From assembly GCA_964481475.1 (NCBI GenBank), contig CAYZTG010000002.1:1-64000 (forward strand): DNA of 64,000 nucleotides. Direction: 5' to 3'. Each line of letters opens with the position of its first letter. Position 1 is the first letter of the stretch. Source of the stretch: DUQU01 sp964481475 (GTDB lineage Bacteria > Bacillota_I > Bacilli_A > Acholeplasmatales > UBA5453). The notes below the pieces were generated by a model. It did not search any database, had not been told where the DNA came from, and saw only the letters and a list, made by a program, of their open reading frames with translations. The translations under genes and the position numbers were made by a program. This document shows positions 33,667 through 42,786 of the stretch, in pieces.

Positions 33667-34740
33667 ATGATTAGTAAAGCATTTTTTGAAGCACTTGATG
33701 ACTTGATTGAAGAAAAAAACATCACTAAAGAACAAATTTTAGATGGTTTTTCGAAAGGATTACAAGCAGCATTTCGCAAAAGTATGGGACATAGTTCTTG
33801 TAGAGTAGAGATAAATCCCGAAAAGTATGAGATTTTATTATTCGAGCAAAGATTAGTAGTATCAGATGACGGTTTTGATTTAGAAGCAGATCCAAAATAC
33901 AAACAAATTAAATTAAGTGAAGCTAGAGATATTAAGAAAAGAATAAAAGTTGGAGATATTTTAGAAGAACCAATCAATCCAAAAGAGTTTTCTCAAGCTG
34001 CTGTCCATAATTTAAAAAACGTTTTAAATCAAAATATAAAACAAATTGAAAAAGAGCAATTATATAATTATTTCAAAGAAAGAGAAAAAGAAATGATTAA
34101 TGCTAAAATTATTGATGAAGATGATAACTTTTATCGTTTAGATATTTCAAGAGGAGTTACTACTCTTTTACCTAAAAAAGAAGTTACAAATTTAGATGAT
34201 TTTGTAGTTGGAGAAACAATTAAAATTTATGTTTCTTTAGTAGAAATGAAATCTAAAGGTCCTAAAGTAATTGTTACTAGATTAGATAGAGACTTAGTAA
34301 AAAGAATCTTTGAAGATTATATCCCAGAAGTAAAAGATGGAATAGTAGATATCGTCGGACTTGCAAGAGACCCAGGGGATAGAACTAAAATAGGTGTAAG
34401 ATCTAATGATCCGAACGTTGATGCAATTGGCTCTTGTGTTGGCGCAAACGGAAATAGAATTAAAGACATTGTTAACGCCTTATCAGGTGAGAAAATTGAT
34501 TTATTTTTATGGAGCGATAATGAAAAAGACTTAATTGCTAACTCACTACAACCAGCAGATGTATTAGATGTAATTCAAATTAATCCAACATATAAAACTG
34601 CTTTAGCGATTGTTAGTGATGATAAGTTATCTTTAGCGATTGGTAAACAAGGACAAAACGTTAAATTAGCAGTTCAAGCAATAAACTGGAAAATAGACAT
34701 AAAATCAACATCAATGGCACAGGCTGAAGGACTAATTTAA
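33667..34740 (+). CDS. nusA: transcription factor NusA
   Basis: 357 residues, the Gram-positive length without C-terminal acidic repeats. An N-terminal RNA polymerase-binding domain, an S1 domain (about 130-200), and two KH domains follow, with GSCVGANGNRIKDIVNAL and LAIGKQGQNVKLAVQAI showing the KH GxxG loops. It promotes pausing and termination. RBS AGGAGG is present. Confidence 0.97.
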   Translation: MISKAFFEALDDLIEEKNITKEQILDGFSKGLQAAFRKSMGHSSCRVEINPEKYEILLFEQRLVVSDDGFDLEADPKYKQIKLSEARDIKKRIKVGDILEEPINPKEFSQAAVHNLKNVLNQNIKQIEKEQLYNYFKEREKEMINAKIIDEDDNFYRLDISRGVTTLLPKKEVTNLDDFVVGETIKIYVSLVEMKSKGPKVIVTRLDRDLVKRIFEDYIPEVKDGIVDIVGLARDPGDRTKIGVRSNDPNVDAIGSCVGANGNRIKDIVNALSGEKIDLFLWSDNEKDLIANSLQPADVLDVIQINPTYKTALAIVSDDKLSLAIGKQGQNVKLAVQAINWKIDIKSTSMAQAEGLI

Positions 34741-34742
34741 CC

Positions 34743-35000
34743 ATGAAAATTAAAAAAACACCAATGCGCACATGCGTGGTAACGAGAGAAGTTAAACCTA
34801 AAAAAGAGTTAATGCGTATAGTTGTAAATAAAGAAGGGGAAGTGTTTGTCGATAAGACAGGAAAACAAAACGGTAGAGGTGCATATGTTACACTTGCTTT
34901 AGATGTAATAGAAAAAGCAAAACAAACTAAAGTATTAGATAAAAAATTAGAAACCCAAATACCGGATGAAATATACGAAACACTAAAGAAATATGTATAA
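34743..35000 (+). CDS. ylxR: YlxR (RNase P modulator) family protein
   Basis: 85 residues. MRTCVVTREVKPKKELMRIV and GRGAYV are the conserved YlxR/RnpM elements; the usual GRGAY loop is intact. A nucleic-acid-binding protein linked to RNase P modulation in Bacillus. Two bases after nusA. Confidence 0.93.
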   Translation: MKIKKTPMRTCVVTREVKPKKELMRIVVNKEGEVFVDKTGKQNGRGAYVTLALDVIEKAKQTKVLDKKLETQIPDEIYETLKKYV

Positions 35001-35277
35001 TCCTTCTAACCTAGGACTTGCTTATCGAGCAGGAAAACTAGTTTATGGTGTTGAAATGTCTGTTAAAGCAATTCAAAATAAGTCTGCTAAACTTGTGATA
35101 ATTGCCGAAGATGCAAGTGAAAATACAGTAAAAAAAATAACAGATAAAGCAAAGTATTATCAAATCGATTATATGATTAATTTTGATAGTAATACTTTAT
35201 CTACATCGATAGGTAAAAGCAACATAAAAGTTGTTTGTCTAATTGATGAAGGGTTTAAAAAAATGTTTACCCAATAA
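34993..35277 (+). CDS. ylxQ: L7Ae-family RNA-binding protein (YlxQ)
   Basis: 94 residues. LGLAYRAGKLVYGVE and KLVIIAEDASENTVKKITDKAKYYQI are the L7Ae fold's RNA-binding face, likely recognising kink-turns. It overlaps ylxR by eight bases. A kink-turn is expected in the S-box RNA of this genome, though a link is speculation. Confidence 0.92.
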   Translation: MYNPSNLGLAYRAGKLVYGVEMSVKAIQNKSAKLVIIAEDASENTVKKITDKAKYYQIDYMINFDSNTLSTSIGKSNIKVVCLIDEGFKKMFTQ

Positions 35278-35293
35278 TGAAGGAAGTGATAAT

Positions 35294-37141
35294 ATGGCAA
35301 ATAAACATTATGATAAAAATACTGAATCTAGAAAAAGAAGCGAAGTAGAATTTAGAAAATCGAATGTGCCAAAAAAGAAACAAGAAACTGTCGTTGGCAA
35401 AGTATTAATCTATAAGAAAAATATGACTGTTTCTGATGTTGCAAAAGGACTAAATATTTCCAATGCAGAAATAATGAAAAAATTGATGGGTTTGGGTGTT
35501 TTAACATCAATTAACCAAAATATTGATAGAGATACTATTGAACTTGTTGCACTTGATTTAGGTTTTCAGATTGAAGAAGAAGTTATTACCGATATGACTA
35601 GGTTTGATGAAATGGTTTTTGATGATAAAGAAGAAGATTTAATTTCAAGACCACCAATAGTAACGGTAATGGGACACGTTGATCATGGGAAAACCACTTT
35701 ATTAGATACAATAAGAAATACGAAAGTTACAAAAGGCGAAGCAGGAGGTATTACTCAACATATTGGGGCTTACCAAGTTTTAGTTAATGAAAAGAAAGTT
35801 ACGTTTATTGACACTCCTGGGCACGCTGCTTTTACAGAAATGAGAGCTAGAGGAGCGCAAGTAACAGATATAGTTATAATTGTTGTTGCTGCTGATGATG
35901 GACCAATGCCACAAACTTTTGAAGCGATAGATCACGCTAAAAGTGCCAAAGCACCTATCATTGTAGCTGTAAACAAAATGGATAAGCCTAGTGCTAATCC
36001 CGACTATATAAAAACAGAGTTATCAAAAGTAGGTCTAACTCCTGAAGAATGGGGTGGAGATACTCCATATGTTAATATAAGCGCATTAAAAGCCCAAGGA
36101 ATAGACGAATTATTAGATATTATTATTCTAATTTCTGAAATTGAAGACTATAAAGCTAACCCAAAGAGACTAGCTACTGGCATAGTTGTTGAAGCAAAAC
36201 TTGATAAAGGTAGAGGAGCAGTTGCTACTTTAATTGTTCGAAATGGTACGCTTAGAGTTGGAGATAATGTTGTAATTGGAAATACCTTTGGTAAAATTAG
36301 AACAATGACAGATGGTACTAATACTAAGTATAAAGAGGCTTTGCCAAGCCAACCTATTGAAGTTACTGGAATAACTGAAGTTCCCCAAGCCGGTGATCAT
36401 TTTGTTTCAATTGAAGATGAAAGACAAGCACGCCAAATATCTGAAGAAAGAACTTCTAGACAAAGAGAAGGGGATATCTTAAAACAAAGAAAAGCCTCTT
36501 TAAAGACACTCTTTAAACAACAAGAAGATTCCTTAAACGAACTTAATTTAATTATTAAAGGAGATACACAAGGAACTATTGAAGCTTTAAAAGGCTCATT
36601 AGAAAAAATAAGCATTGAAGGATTGCATGTGAATGTTGTTCGTTCCTCAGTCGGAGCGATTACAGAATCAGATGTTAACTTAGCTATTGCTGCTGAAGCA
36701 ATTATTATAGGTTTTAACGTAAGGCCGATTAGTATTGTTAGAGACATGGCAAAACAATCTAAAATTGAAATTAGATTATACAATGTTATTTATAAAGTAA
36801 TTGAAGATATCGAAAACGCTCTAAAAGGGATGTTGGAACCTGAGATTGAAGAAGTTGTCATTGGACAAGCAGAAGTTAGAGAAGTTTATAAAATCTCAAG
36901 AATTGGAACTATTGCTGGTTGTTACATGACTGATGGCTATGGAACTAGAAGTGCAGGTGTTAGAGTTTTAAGAGATGGAATAGTTGTTTATGAAGGAAAA
37001 TTAGCATCATTAAAGCGTTTTAAAGATGATGTTAGAGAAGTTAGACAAGGATATGAATGTGGGATTAGTATTGAAAACTTTAATGATATTAAAGAAGGAG
37101 ATATTTTTGAACTATTTATTAATAGAGAGGTCGAAAGATGA
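35294..37141 (+). CDS. infB: translation initiation factor IF-2
   Basis: 615 residues from ATG 35294 with GAAGGAAG upstream; a frame open to 35243 overlaps ylxQ. Short N-terminus, then the IF2-N helices (KNMTVSDVAKGLNISNAEIMKKLMGLG), GTPase with GHVDHGKTT, DTPGHAAF and NKMD, and C-terminal domains that bind fMet-tRNA. The long repeat-rich N-terminal tail of larger bacteria is missing, as in other reduced Bacillota. Confidence 0.97.
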   Translation: MANKHYDKNTESRKRSEVEFRKSNVPKKKQETVVGKVLIYKKNMTVSDVAKGLNISNAEIMKKLMGLGVLTSINQNIDRDTIELVALDLGFQIEEEVITDMTRFDEMVFDDKEEDLISRPPIVTVMGHVDHGKTTLLDTIRNTKVTKGEAGGITQHIGAYQVLVNEKKVTFIDTPGHAAFTEMRARGAQVTDIVIIVVAADDGPMPQTFEAIDHAKSAKAPIIVAVNKMDKPSANPDYIKTELSKVGLTPEEWGGDTPYVNISALKAQGIDELLDIIILISEIEDYKANPKRLATGIVVEAKLDKGRGAVATLIVRNGTLRVGDNVVIGNTFGKIRTMTDGTNTKYKEALPSQPIEVTGITEVPQAGDHFVSIEDERQARQISEERTSRQREGDILKQRKASLKTLFKQQEDSLNELNLIIKGDTQGTIEALKGSLEKISIEGLHVNVVRSSVGAITESDVNLAIAAEAIIIGFNVRPISIVRDMAKQSKIEIRLYNVIYKVIEDIENALKGMLEPEIEEVVIGQAEVREVYKISRIGTIAGCYMTDGYGTRSAGVRVLRDGIVVYEGKLASLKRFKDDVREVRQGYECGISIENFNDIKEGDIFELFINREVER

Positions 37142-37491
37142 GTATTTCTGTAGAAAGGCTACAATCGTTATTTCTTAGAGAATTAGCAACAATTGTTAAT
37201 AAAGATCGAAAAATTGAAAATCAACCATATTTTAATTTAACAGAAGTAAAGCTATCAAGAGATAAATCATTTGCCACAATATTTTATACAATATTATCTG
37301 ATGAAGAAGAAAACATTAATAAAGCGAATGAAATTCTTGAAAAAATTAATAAAGAAGTACGATTAGATTTAGCTAAGAAAGTTAATAATATTAGAAGAAT
37401 GCCAGAGTTAATCTTTAAATATGATGAAGCATTGGCCTACGGTAATAAAATTGATAAGATTTTAAAAGAAATTAACAAAAAGACGGAATAA
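37138..37491 (+). CDS. rbfA: ribosome-binding factor A
   Basis: 117 residues. The KH-like fold is seen in LTEVKLSRDKSFATIFYTIL and RMPELIFKYDEA. It assists 16S 5' end maturation. Overlaps infB by four bases (ATGA) and ends at a strong terminator, closing the operon. Confidence 0.95.
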   Translation: MSISVERLQSLFLRELATIVNKDRKIENQPYFNLTEVKLSRDKSFATIFYTILSDEEENINKANEILEKINKEVRLDLAKKVNNIRRMPELIFKYDEALAYGNKIDKILKEINKKTE

Positions 37492-37506
37492 TTACCGTCT
37501 TTTTTA
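37477..37506 (+). terminator. terminator of the nusA-infB operon
   Basis: Stem AAAAAGACGG/CCGTCTTTTT with loop AATAATTA. Confidence 0.85.
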
Positions 37507-37543
37507 TAAACATTGTATAATTTAAGTAGTATAGGTGATAAAT

Positions 37544-39844
37544 ATGTATGTCAAAGTAATCCCTGATTTACCAGTAAAGCAAATTGATAAAGCTTACGAT
37601 TATTTAGTACCAAAAATCTATGAAAATAAAATAGATATTGGTATGCGTGTTGTCATAAATTTTAATGGGCAACAAAGAATGGCTTACGTTATTGGTAAAG
37701 GTAAAAACTCAGAGTATGCCAACAAAGAGATAGCTTATTTGTTAGACGAAACACCAACTTTAACAAGAAAGCAACTTAAGTTAATTGAAGATATTAAAGA
37801 AAGAGCTTTTTCTAGTTATGAAGAAGCTTTTAGAGCGGTTGTCCCCACTAATTTAATGGCAGTATATGAAAAAAGATTCGAAGTTATTGATGAAAATCTC
37901 CTATCAAAAGAACTGAAAAGTAAAATAAAAGAAAAATATTTATATTTAGAAGATATTATGGAGGAAGATTATCAAGAAATAAATAATCTGCTTGCTAAAA
38001 AGATAATAATAAAAAACACTTTGGTAAAAAGTAAAAGTAGTTTGAGGAGAGTAAAATTATTAAGTGTTATTGATGAAAATGTTGTGGGCATTGCTGAAAA
38101 TAAACTAATAAATAGACTAAAAACGCCAGACTTATATCAAAATATAATCAAAGAAAAATATTCAAAAACTTTGATAAAAAAATTAATAAATGATAAAAAG
38201 ATAAAAGAGCAATTTATAAGGAAAGATATCCAAGATAAGAATTATTTAAACATATTAACTAATGAAATAATCTTGAATAATACACAATTAAATGTTGTTA
38301 ATAATTTTGATTATTCTCAGTTTGAGAAACATTTATTAGTTGGTAATCCTGCCTCTGGTAAAACGATTGTTTATTTAGAAATAATAAAAAAGCTAGTTAA
38401 AGAAAACAAACAAGCATTAATTATCGTTCCCGAAAGGTCATTAATTCCCTTAATAGCCGCACGAGTAAAAGAAATATTTTCCTCTGGATATAGAATATAT
38501 GACAATGAACTAACTCCTGCAGAAAAATTAATTGTGTATGATGAGGTTAGAAACAATGATGTTAATGTAATTCTTGGAACTAAAACAGCTTTGTTTTTGC
38601 CTTATAAAAACTTATCTTTTGTGGTGTTAGATGAAGCTCATGATAATGGCTTTATTCAAAATCAAACACCATATTATGATGCTAAAGTAATTGGCGAATG
38701 GTTGGCAAAATCTTTTAAATGTCCTTTAATGTTTGTTACTGCAACGCCTACTATTGAAATGATTTATGATTCGTCTATTGGAATATTGAAAAAACATTCT
38801 TTAGATGACTTAAGAACCTTTAAACCACAAGTTCAATTAATTAATATGAAACAAGAACTAATTAAAGGTAATAATTCTATCTTATCTGAAACTTTAAGAT
38901 TTCAGTTGAAAGAAACACTAAAGAAGAAAGAACAAGCAATTATTTTGGTAAATAAAAGGGGTTATGCACCTTTTGTAATGTGCAGGAGTTGTGGTTATGT
39001 TGAAAGTTGCCCTAATTGTGAAAAGTCACTTGTTTACCATAAAGTTGACAACAAACTTGTTTGTAATTCATGTAATTATAAAAAACCTTATAAAGAAAGT
39101 TGCAGTGTTTGTGGTGAAAACAAAGTTAGACCGGTTGGCTTTGGCCTTGAACAAGCTTATCAATTATTAAAAGAAGAATTTAAAGAAGCGAGAATTATCC
39201 TTTTAGATAGTGTTTCTACTACTAAAAAAGGAATGGTTAATAAAATACTTAGTGACTTTAATGAACAAAAAGGAGATATATTAATTGGAACGCAAATGGT
39301 TAGTAAGGGGCACCATTATGAAAATGTTAGTCTAGTTGCTGTCCTTTTGGCTGATCAAATGTTAAAAATGAATAGTTTCTTGGCTAATGAGAGAACTTAT
39401 CAACTTTTAAACCAACATATTGGTAGGTTAAGGGGGACGAAAGCATGTCGAGCCGTTATTCAGACTTATAATGAAGATCATTTTGTTTTACGCTCAATTA
39501 AAACTAATGATGATAAGTTATTTTATGAGAGTGAAATTAAACTGAGAGAAAAACTTAAATATCCACCTTTTTATAATGTTGCTAAAGTTAGTTTAAGAGG
39601 AAATAATGAAAGGAATATTTATAATAAGTTGAACTTTTTGAAAATGAACTTGCAAAAGCAAAATACTCAACTCATGATAATTGGGCCTAGTGAAGATTAT
39701 ATAAAAGTTAAAAATAATCTTTATAACTTTGATTTAATTATAAAAGCTCCTAAAAGATATGATATAATGGCTTTACTTACTTATATAAGTAAAAAATATA
39801 AAACAGATAATTATAAGATAAATATTTATGATGATAGTTTATAG
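37544..39844 (+). CDS. priA: primosomal protein N' (PriA helicase)
   Basis: 766 residues from ATG 37544 with AGGTGAT upstream. The N-terminal 3'-DNA-end-binding domain, then Walker A VGNPASGKT, DEAH (VLDEAHDNGF), four CxxC pairs (CRSCGYVESCPNC, CNSCNYKKPYKESCSVC) that bind two zinc ions, and C-terminal helicase motif QMVSKGHHYENV. It restarts stalled replication forks. The region between 130 and 250 is very lysine-rich and poorly conserved. Followed by fmt, a common pairing. Confidence 0.94.
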   Translation: MYVKVIPDLPVKQIDKAYDYLVPKIYENKIDIGMRVVINFNGQQRMAYVIGKGKNSEYANKEIAYLLDETPTLTRKQLKLIEDIKERAFSSYEEAFRAVVPTNLMAVYEKRFEVIDENLLSKELKSKIKEKYLYLEDIMEEDYQEINNLLAKKIIIKNTLVKSKSSLRRVKLLSVIDENVVGIAENKLINRLKTPDLYQNIIKEKYSKTLIKKLINDKKIKEQFIRKDIQDKNYLNILTNEIILNNTQLNVVNNFDYSQFEKHLLVGNPASGKTIVYLEIIKKLVKENKQALIIVPERSLIPLIAARVKEIFSSGYRIYDNELTPAEKLIVYDEVRNNDVNVILGTKTALFLPYKNLSFVVLDEAHDNGFIQNQTPYYDAKVIGEWLAKSFKCPLMFVTATPTIEMIYDSSIGILKKHSLDDLRTFKPQVQLINMKQELIKGNNSILSETLRFQLKETLKKKEQAIILVNKRGYAPFVMCRSCGYVESCPNCEKSLVYHKVDNKLVCNSCNYKKPYKESCSVCGENKVRPVGFGLEQAYQLLKEEFKEARIILLDSVSTTKKGMVNKILSDFNEQKGDILIGTQMVSKGHHYENVSLVAVLLADQMLKMNSFLANERTYQLLNQHIGRLRGTKACRAVIQTYNEDHFVLRSIKTNDDKLFYESEIKLREKLKYPPFYNVAKVSLRGNNERNIYNKLNFLKMNLQKQNTQLMIIGPSEDYIKVKNNLYNFDLIIKAPKRYDIMALLTYISKKYKTDNYKINIYDDSL

Positions 39845-39852
39845 GTGATAAA

Positions 39853-40782
39853 ATGAAAATAGTTTTTATGGGGACACCTGAATTTAGTGTACCAATCTTA
39901 GAAAAACTTAATAAAAATTATAAAGTTGCATTGGTTGTTACTCAGCCTGATAAAAAAGTAGGCCGAAAGCAAATTATTCAAATGAGTCCTGTAAAAGAAT
40001 TTGCTTTGAATAATAATTTAGAAGTTTTTCAACCAAATTGTTTAAAAAACGATTTTCAAAAAGTATTAGATGTTAAACCTGACCTTATTATTACTGCTAG
40101 TTATGGGCAAATGTTGCCTAAAGAGTTATTTAGTTTACCTTTATTAATTAATGTCCATGGTTCACTACTTCCTAAGAGAAGAGGTGGAGCGCCTATTCAA
40201 AGATCAATCATGGAAGGTGATAAAGAGACTGGAGTAACAATAATGCATATGTCTTTAAAAATGGATTCAGGAGACATTATTGCAAAAAGAAAAGTTCCCA
40301 TTCTAATAACTGATACAACGTCTATTTTAATGAAGAAGATTTCCTACTTGGGTGCTGATTTATTAATGGAAGTTTTACCGGAAGTAATTAAAGGAACGGC
40401 AGAAAGAGTAATTCAAGATGAAAGTTTAGTAACATTTTCTTATAATTTAACTAAAGAAGATGAGATTTTAAACTTTGATTTAGAAAGTGATTTAATTTTA
40501 AATCAATTAAATGGTTTACTCGATGAACCAGGAGGGTCAATTTTTATTGATAAGACACGAATAAAAGTTTATCAACTTAAGAAAAGTGATATAATATCAC
40601 TTAGTCCCTCTAGCACTATTGTTTCCGTTAATAAGGAGATATTAATTAAAACAAAAGATGGTGTTTTAGAAATTGTGGAGTTACAAGAAGCGGGCAAGAA
40701 AAGGATGTTAAGTAAGGATTACTTAAATGGACAAAAGAAATTCATTAAGGGAGGGAAAATTAATGAAACTTATTTATTCTAG
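39853..40782 (+). CDS. fmt: methionyl-tRNA formyltransferase
   Basis: 309 residues. MGTPEFSVPILEKL is the N-terminal signature; NVHGSLLPKRRGGAPIQRSI holds the catalytic His and formyl-folate site with Asn; SLKMDSGDI completes the active site. The C-terminal OB domain is short. It formylates Met-tRNAi. It overlaps pgpA by 20 bases. Confidence 0.95.
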   Translation: MKIVFMGTPEFSVPILEKLNKNYKVALVVTQPDKKVGRKQIIQMSPVKEFALNNNLEVFQPNCLKNDFQKVLDVKPDLIITASYGQMLPKELFSLPLLINVHGSLLPKRRGGAPIQRSIMEGDKETGVTIMHMSLKMDSGDIIAKRKVPILITDTTSILMKKISYLGADLLMEVLPEVIKGTAERVIQDESLVTFSYNLTKEDEILNFDLESDLILNQLNGLLDEPGGSIFIDKTRIKVYQLKKSDIISLSPSSTIVSVNKEILIKTKDGVLEIVELQEAGKKRMLSKDYLNGQKKFIKGGKINETYLF

Positions 40783-41311
40783 AGATGAAATGGTTAAATT
40801 ATCGATTGAGGCGCTTGAATCAAGAGGTGTTAAAGTTGATGATATCGCGAAGATTGCCTTTAATCAACAGGCAAAGTATACCCCAAATATTCAATTTGAG
40901 ATTTGTCGTGAATCTGTTATAAAAGTTTTATCGTTAAGAGATATATTTCATCATGTTTTATTAGCAATTGAATTAGATAAAATGGCGGAAAAGAAAATGT
41001 TTGAAGGTCCTATTCAAAACATAATTGAACAAGATTTAGGTCTTTTTGGAGTAGATGAAGTATTAGGTCTAGATGTTGCTCGTTTGTATGGGGTAATTGG
41101 AATGACAAACTTCGGTGATATTGATGTTAATAAGCCAGGAATCGTTAAAAAACTTAATGATGATGGCCGAAAAGAAGGTATTGTCCATACATTTTTAGAT
41201 GATATTGTTGGCGCTATTGCAGCAGCAGCATCAACTAGAGTTGCTCAAGTTATGAATGAAGAGTTAGCACAAGAACTTCCTCACGAAAAGTTCACGTTGT
41301 TTGATGAGTAA
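40763..41311 (+). CDS. phosphatidylglycerophosphatase A-like (YutG family)
   Basis: 182 residues from ATG 40763 with AGGGAGGG upstream. DEVLGLDVARLYGVIGMTNFG, KPGIVKKLNDD and HTFLDDIVGAIAAAASTRVA match the YutG branch of the PgpA family. It probably dephosphorylates phosphatidylglycerophosphate, making phosphatidylglycerol. Overlaps fmt, and is four bases before the next membrane protein gene. Confidence 0.85.
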   Translation: MKLIYSRDEMVKLSIEALESRGVKVDDIAKIAFNQQAKYTPNIQFEICRESVIKVLSLRDIFHHVLLAIELDKMAEKKMFEGPIQNIIEQDLGLFGVDEVLGLDVARLYGVIGMTNFGDIDVNKPGIVKKLNDDGRKEGIVHTFLDDIVGAIAAAASTRVAQVMNEELAQELPHEKFTLFDE

Positions 41312-41314
41312 TAT

Positions 41315-42604
41315 ATGGGATTAGGTAAAGGGAAAATTAAGCAATTTTTCAAAAGAATATTCGATCGTTATTTTGGTTTTGAAAAAGATATCGATATTAC
41401 AAGCGAAGTAAAGGTTTTGCATCGCAGAAACGAAGTTTTGAAAAATATTACTTTTTTATCAAATATTTTATATACGATAATTTTATTTGTTTTAGCATCA
41501 ATCACAAAAAAACCTAGCGATTACCTTTTTACGGCGCTCTTTTTTCCATTTACTTTTTTTATAAATATAGTTATTAGTCAATTAATTACTAAAGATCGAC
41601 ATAATTATACAATTCAAACTGTTGCGATGTATATTATGGCTCTTTATATCTTTTTAATTAGTATTCTTTTTTATGCAAGGTTTTATAATTCAATCTTTGA
41701 GATAGCTGCTTATGTCCTTATTTATTATTCAGTAGTTGTGATTAGCTTGTATCAATCAAAGAAACTGACGTTATGGAGTTTTGGCGGAATGGCAATAGCA
41801 ATCACAATTATTCATTTTACAATTACTTATCAAATGGTTGGTGAATTTCAAGGAATGAAGTTTTGGGAGTTTTTGAGTGCTTTTACCAAACATCAAGCAT
41901 TTGGCGACTATTTACTAAGAATATTTATTTTTATAGCTTTTAACATCGTTATTTATAGTATCGTTTCCATTGGAGAATTTTTACTTGATGAAAGAAGAAG
42001 AGAAGCTTTAAGAAGAAGCGAAGTTCAAGAAGACTACTTAAGCACTGTTACAGACTTATTTCAAATCATTTTAACAATGAAAGCCGATTTTCTTGATAAT
42101 CAAAATAGTTATTTAGTCTTTCAAATGAGCAAAAAACTAGCTGAAGTAAGCGGATTTGATCGTGAGAGTAGAGCTGAATTAAACAACTTTGTTGAGATAC
42201 ATCTAAAAATAAATGAGATTGAGGAAGTAGCGACAAAAGAATTAGTGAGTGGTTTAACATCAAGAGAATTAAAGGGTAAAACTGATTTAGCTAATCAAAT
42301 CGCAAAAAGAATTAGAATTACAAGAATGAGTGATAACATTTTAAGAACGATTATTCAAGGAACTCTTGATGAGAGTTTTGTTAAAGATATTTCTGAAAAT
42401 CAAAATGATTTTATTAGTCAAATTATTTTAATTAGTGAACTCTATATAGGGCTTCGCTCAACAAAAAGCTATAAACGCCCTTTTCCTCACTTAACAACAA
42501 TTGATTTATTTAAAAATGAATTTAAGGTGTTTCTAGATAAGAGACTATTAGAAAGATTAATTACTTTTCAAGATGATTTTAAGGATTTATATTTAAATAA
42601 TTAA
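41315..42604 (+). CDS. six-helix membrane protein with degenerate HD-GYP-like domain
   Basis: 429 residues. About six hydrophobic helices (40-225) precede a soluble C-terminal half. That half follows the order of HD-GYP domains, ending in SELYIGLRSTKSYKRPF, which parallels the ADxxDALTSxRPY block of that family. The HD pair, HHE and GYP residues that bind metal and c-di-GMP are absent (for example FVEIHLKIN at the HD position). So a phosphodiesterase fold without catalysis is inferred; the role is unknown. The remote similarity is by eye only. Confidence 0.5.
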   Translation: MGLGKGKIKQFFKRIFDRYFGFEKDIDITSEVKVLHRRNEVLKNITFLSNILYTIILFVLASITKKPSDYLFTALFFPFTFFINIVISQLITKDRHNYTIQTVAMYIMALYIFLISILFYARFYNSIFEIAAYVLIYYSVVVISLYQSKKLTLWSFGGMAIAITIIHFTITYQMVGEFQGMKFWEFLSAFTKHQAFGDYLLRIFIFIAFNIVIYSIVSIGEFLLDERRREALRRSEVQEDYLSTVTDLFQIILTMKADFLDNQNSYLVFQMSKKLAEVSGFDRESRAELNNFVEIHLKINEIEEVATKELVSGLTSRELKGKTDLANQIAKRIRITRMSDNILRTIIQGTLDESFVKDISENQNDFISQIILISELYIGLRSTKSYKRPFPHLTTIDLFKNEFKVFLDKRLLERLITFQDDFKDLYLNN

Positions 42605-42633
42605 TTGTTAATCATCATAAAGTATGATAAAAT
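42605..42633 (+). promoter_or_regulatory. promoter of metK
   Basis: TTGTTA at 42605-42610 and TAAAAT at 42628-42633 with a 17-base spacer, just before the aptamer. Confidence 0.6.
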
Positions 42634-42636
42634 AAA

Positions 42637-42736
42637 AATAATCATTAAGAGCTACTAAGGTTAGTCACCATTGAAGTAGCAGCAACCTACATTAAGTAAG
42701 GTGCTTTTGACCAGGGGGAAACCTAACAATGAATCG
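42637..42736 (+). promoter_or_regulatory. SAM-I (S-box) riboswitch aptamer
   Basis: The S-box core is visible in order: P2 GCTAC/GTAGC, TGAAGTAGCAGCAACC matching the ATGAAGCCCGGCAACC block, AAGGTGCT, CCAGGGGGAAACC, and AATGAAT closing P1 with AATCATT. P2 and its loop are diverged. A terminator and metK follow directly. SAM binding would favour termination and lower SAM synthesis. Confidence 0.88.
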
Positions 42737-42738
42737 TT

Positions 42739-42765
42739 ATTCTCCTCTAATGGAGAATTTTTTTT
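42739..42765 (+). terminator. terminator of the S-box leader
   Basis: TTCTCC/GGAGAA stem with loop TCTAAT and eight T, 20 bases before metK. Confidence 0.88.
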
Positions 42766-42786
42766 ATGAAAAGGAGATATATATAG

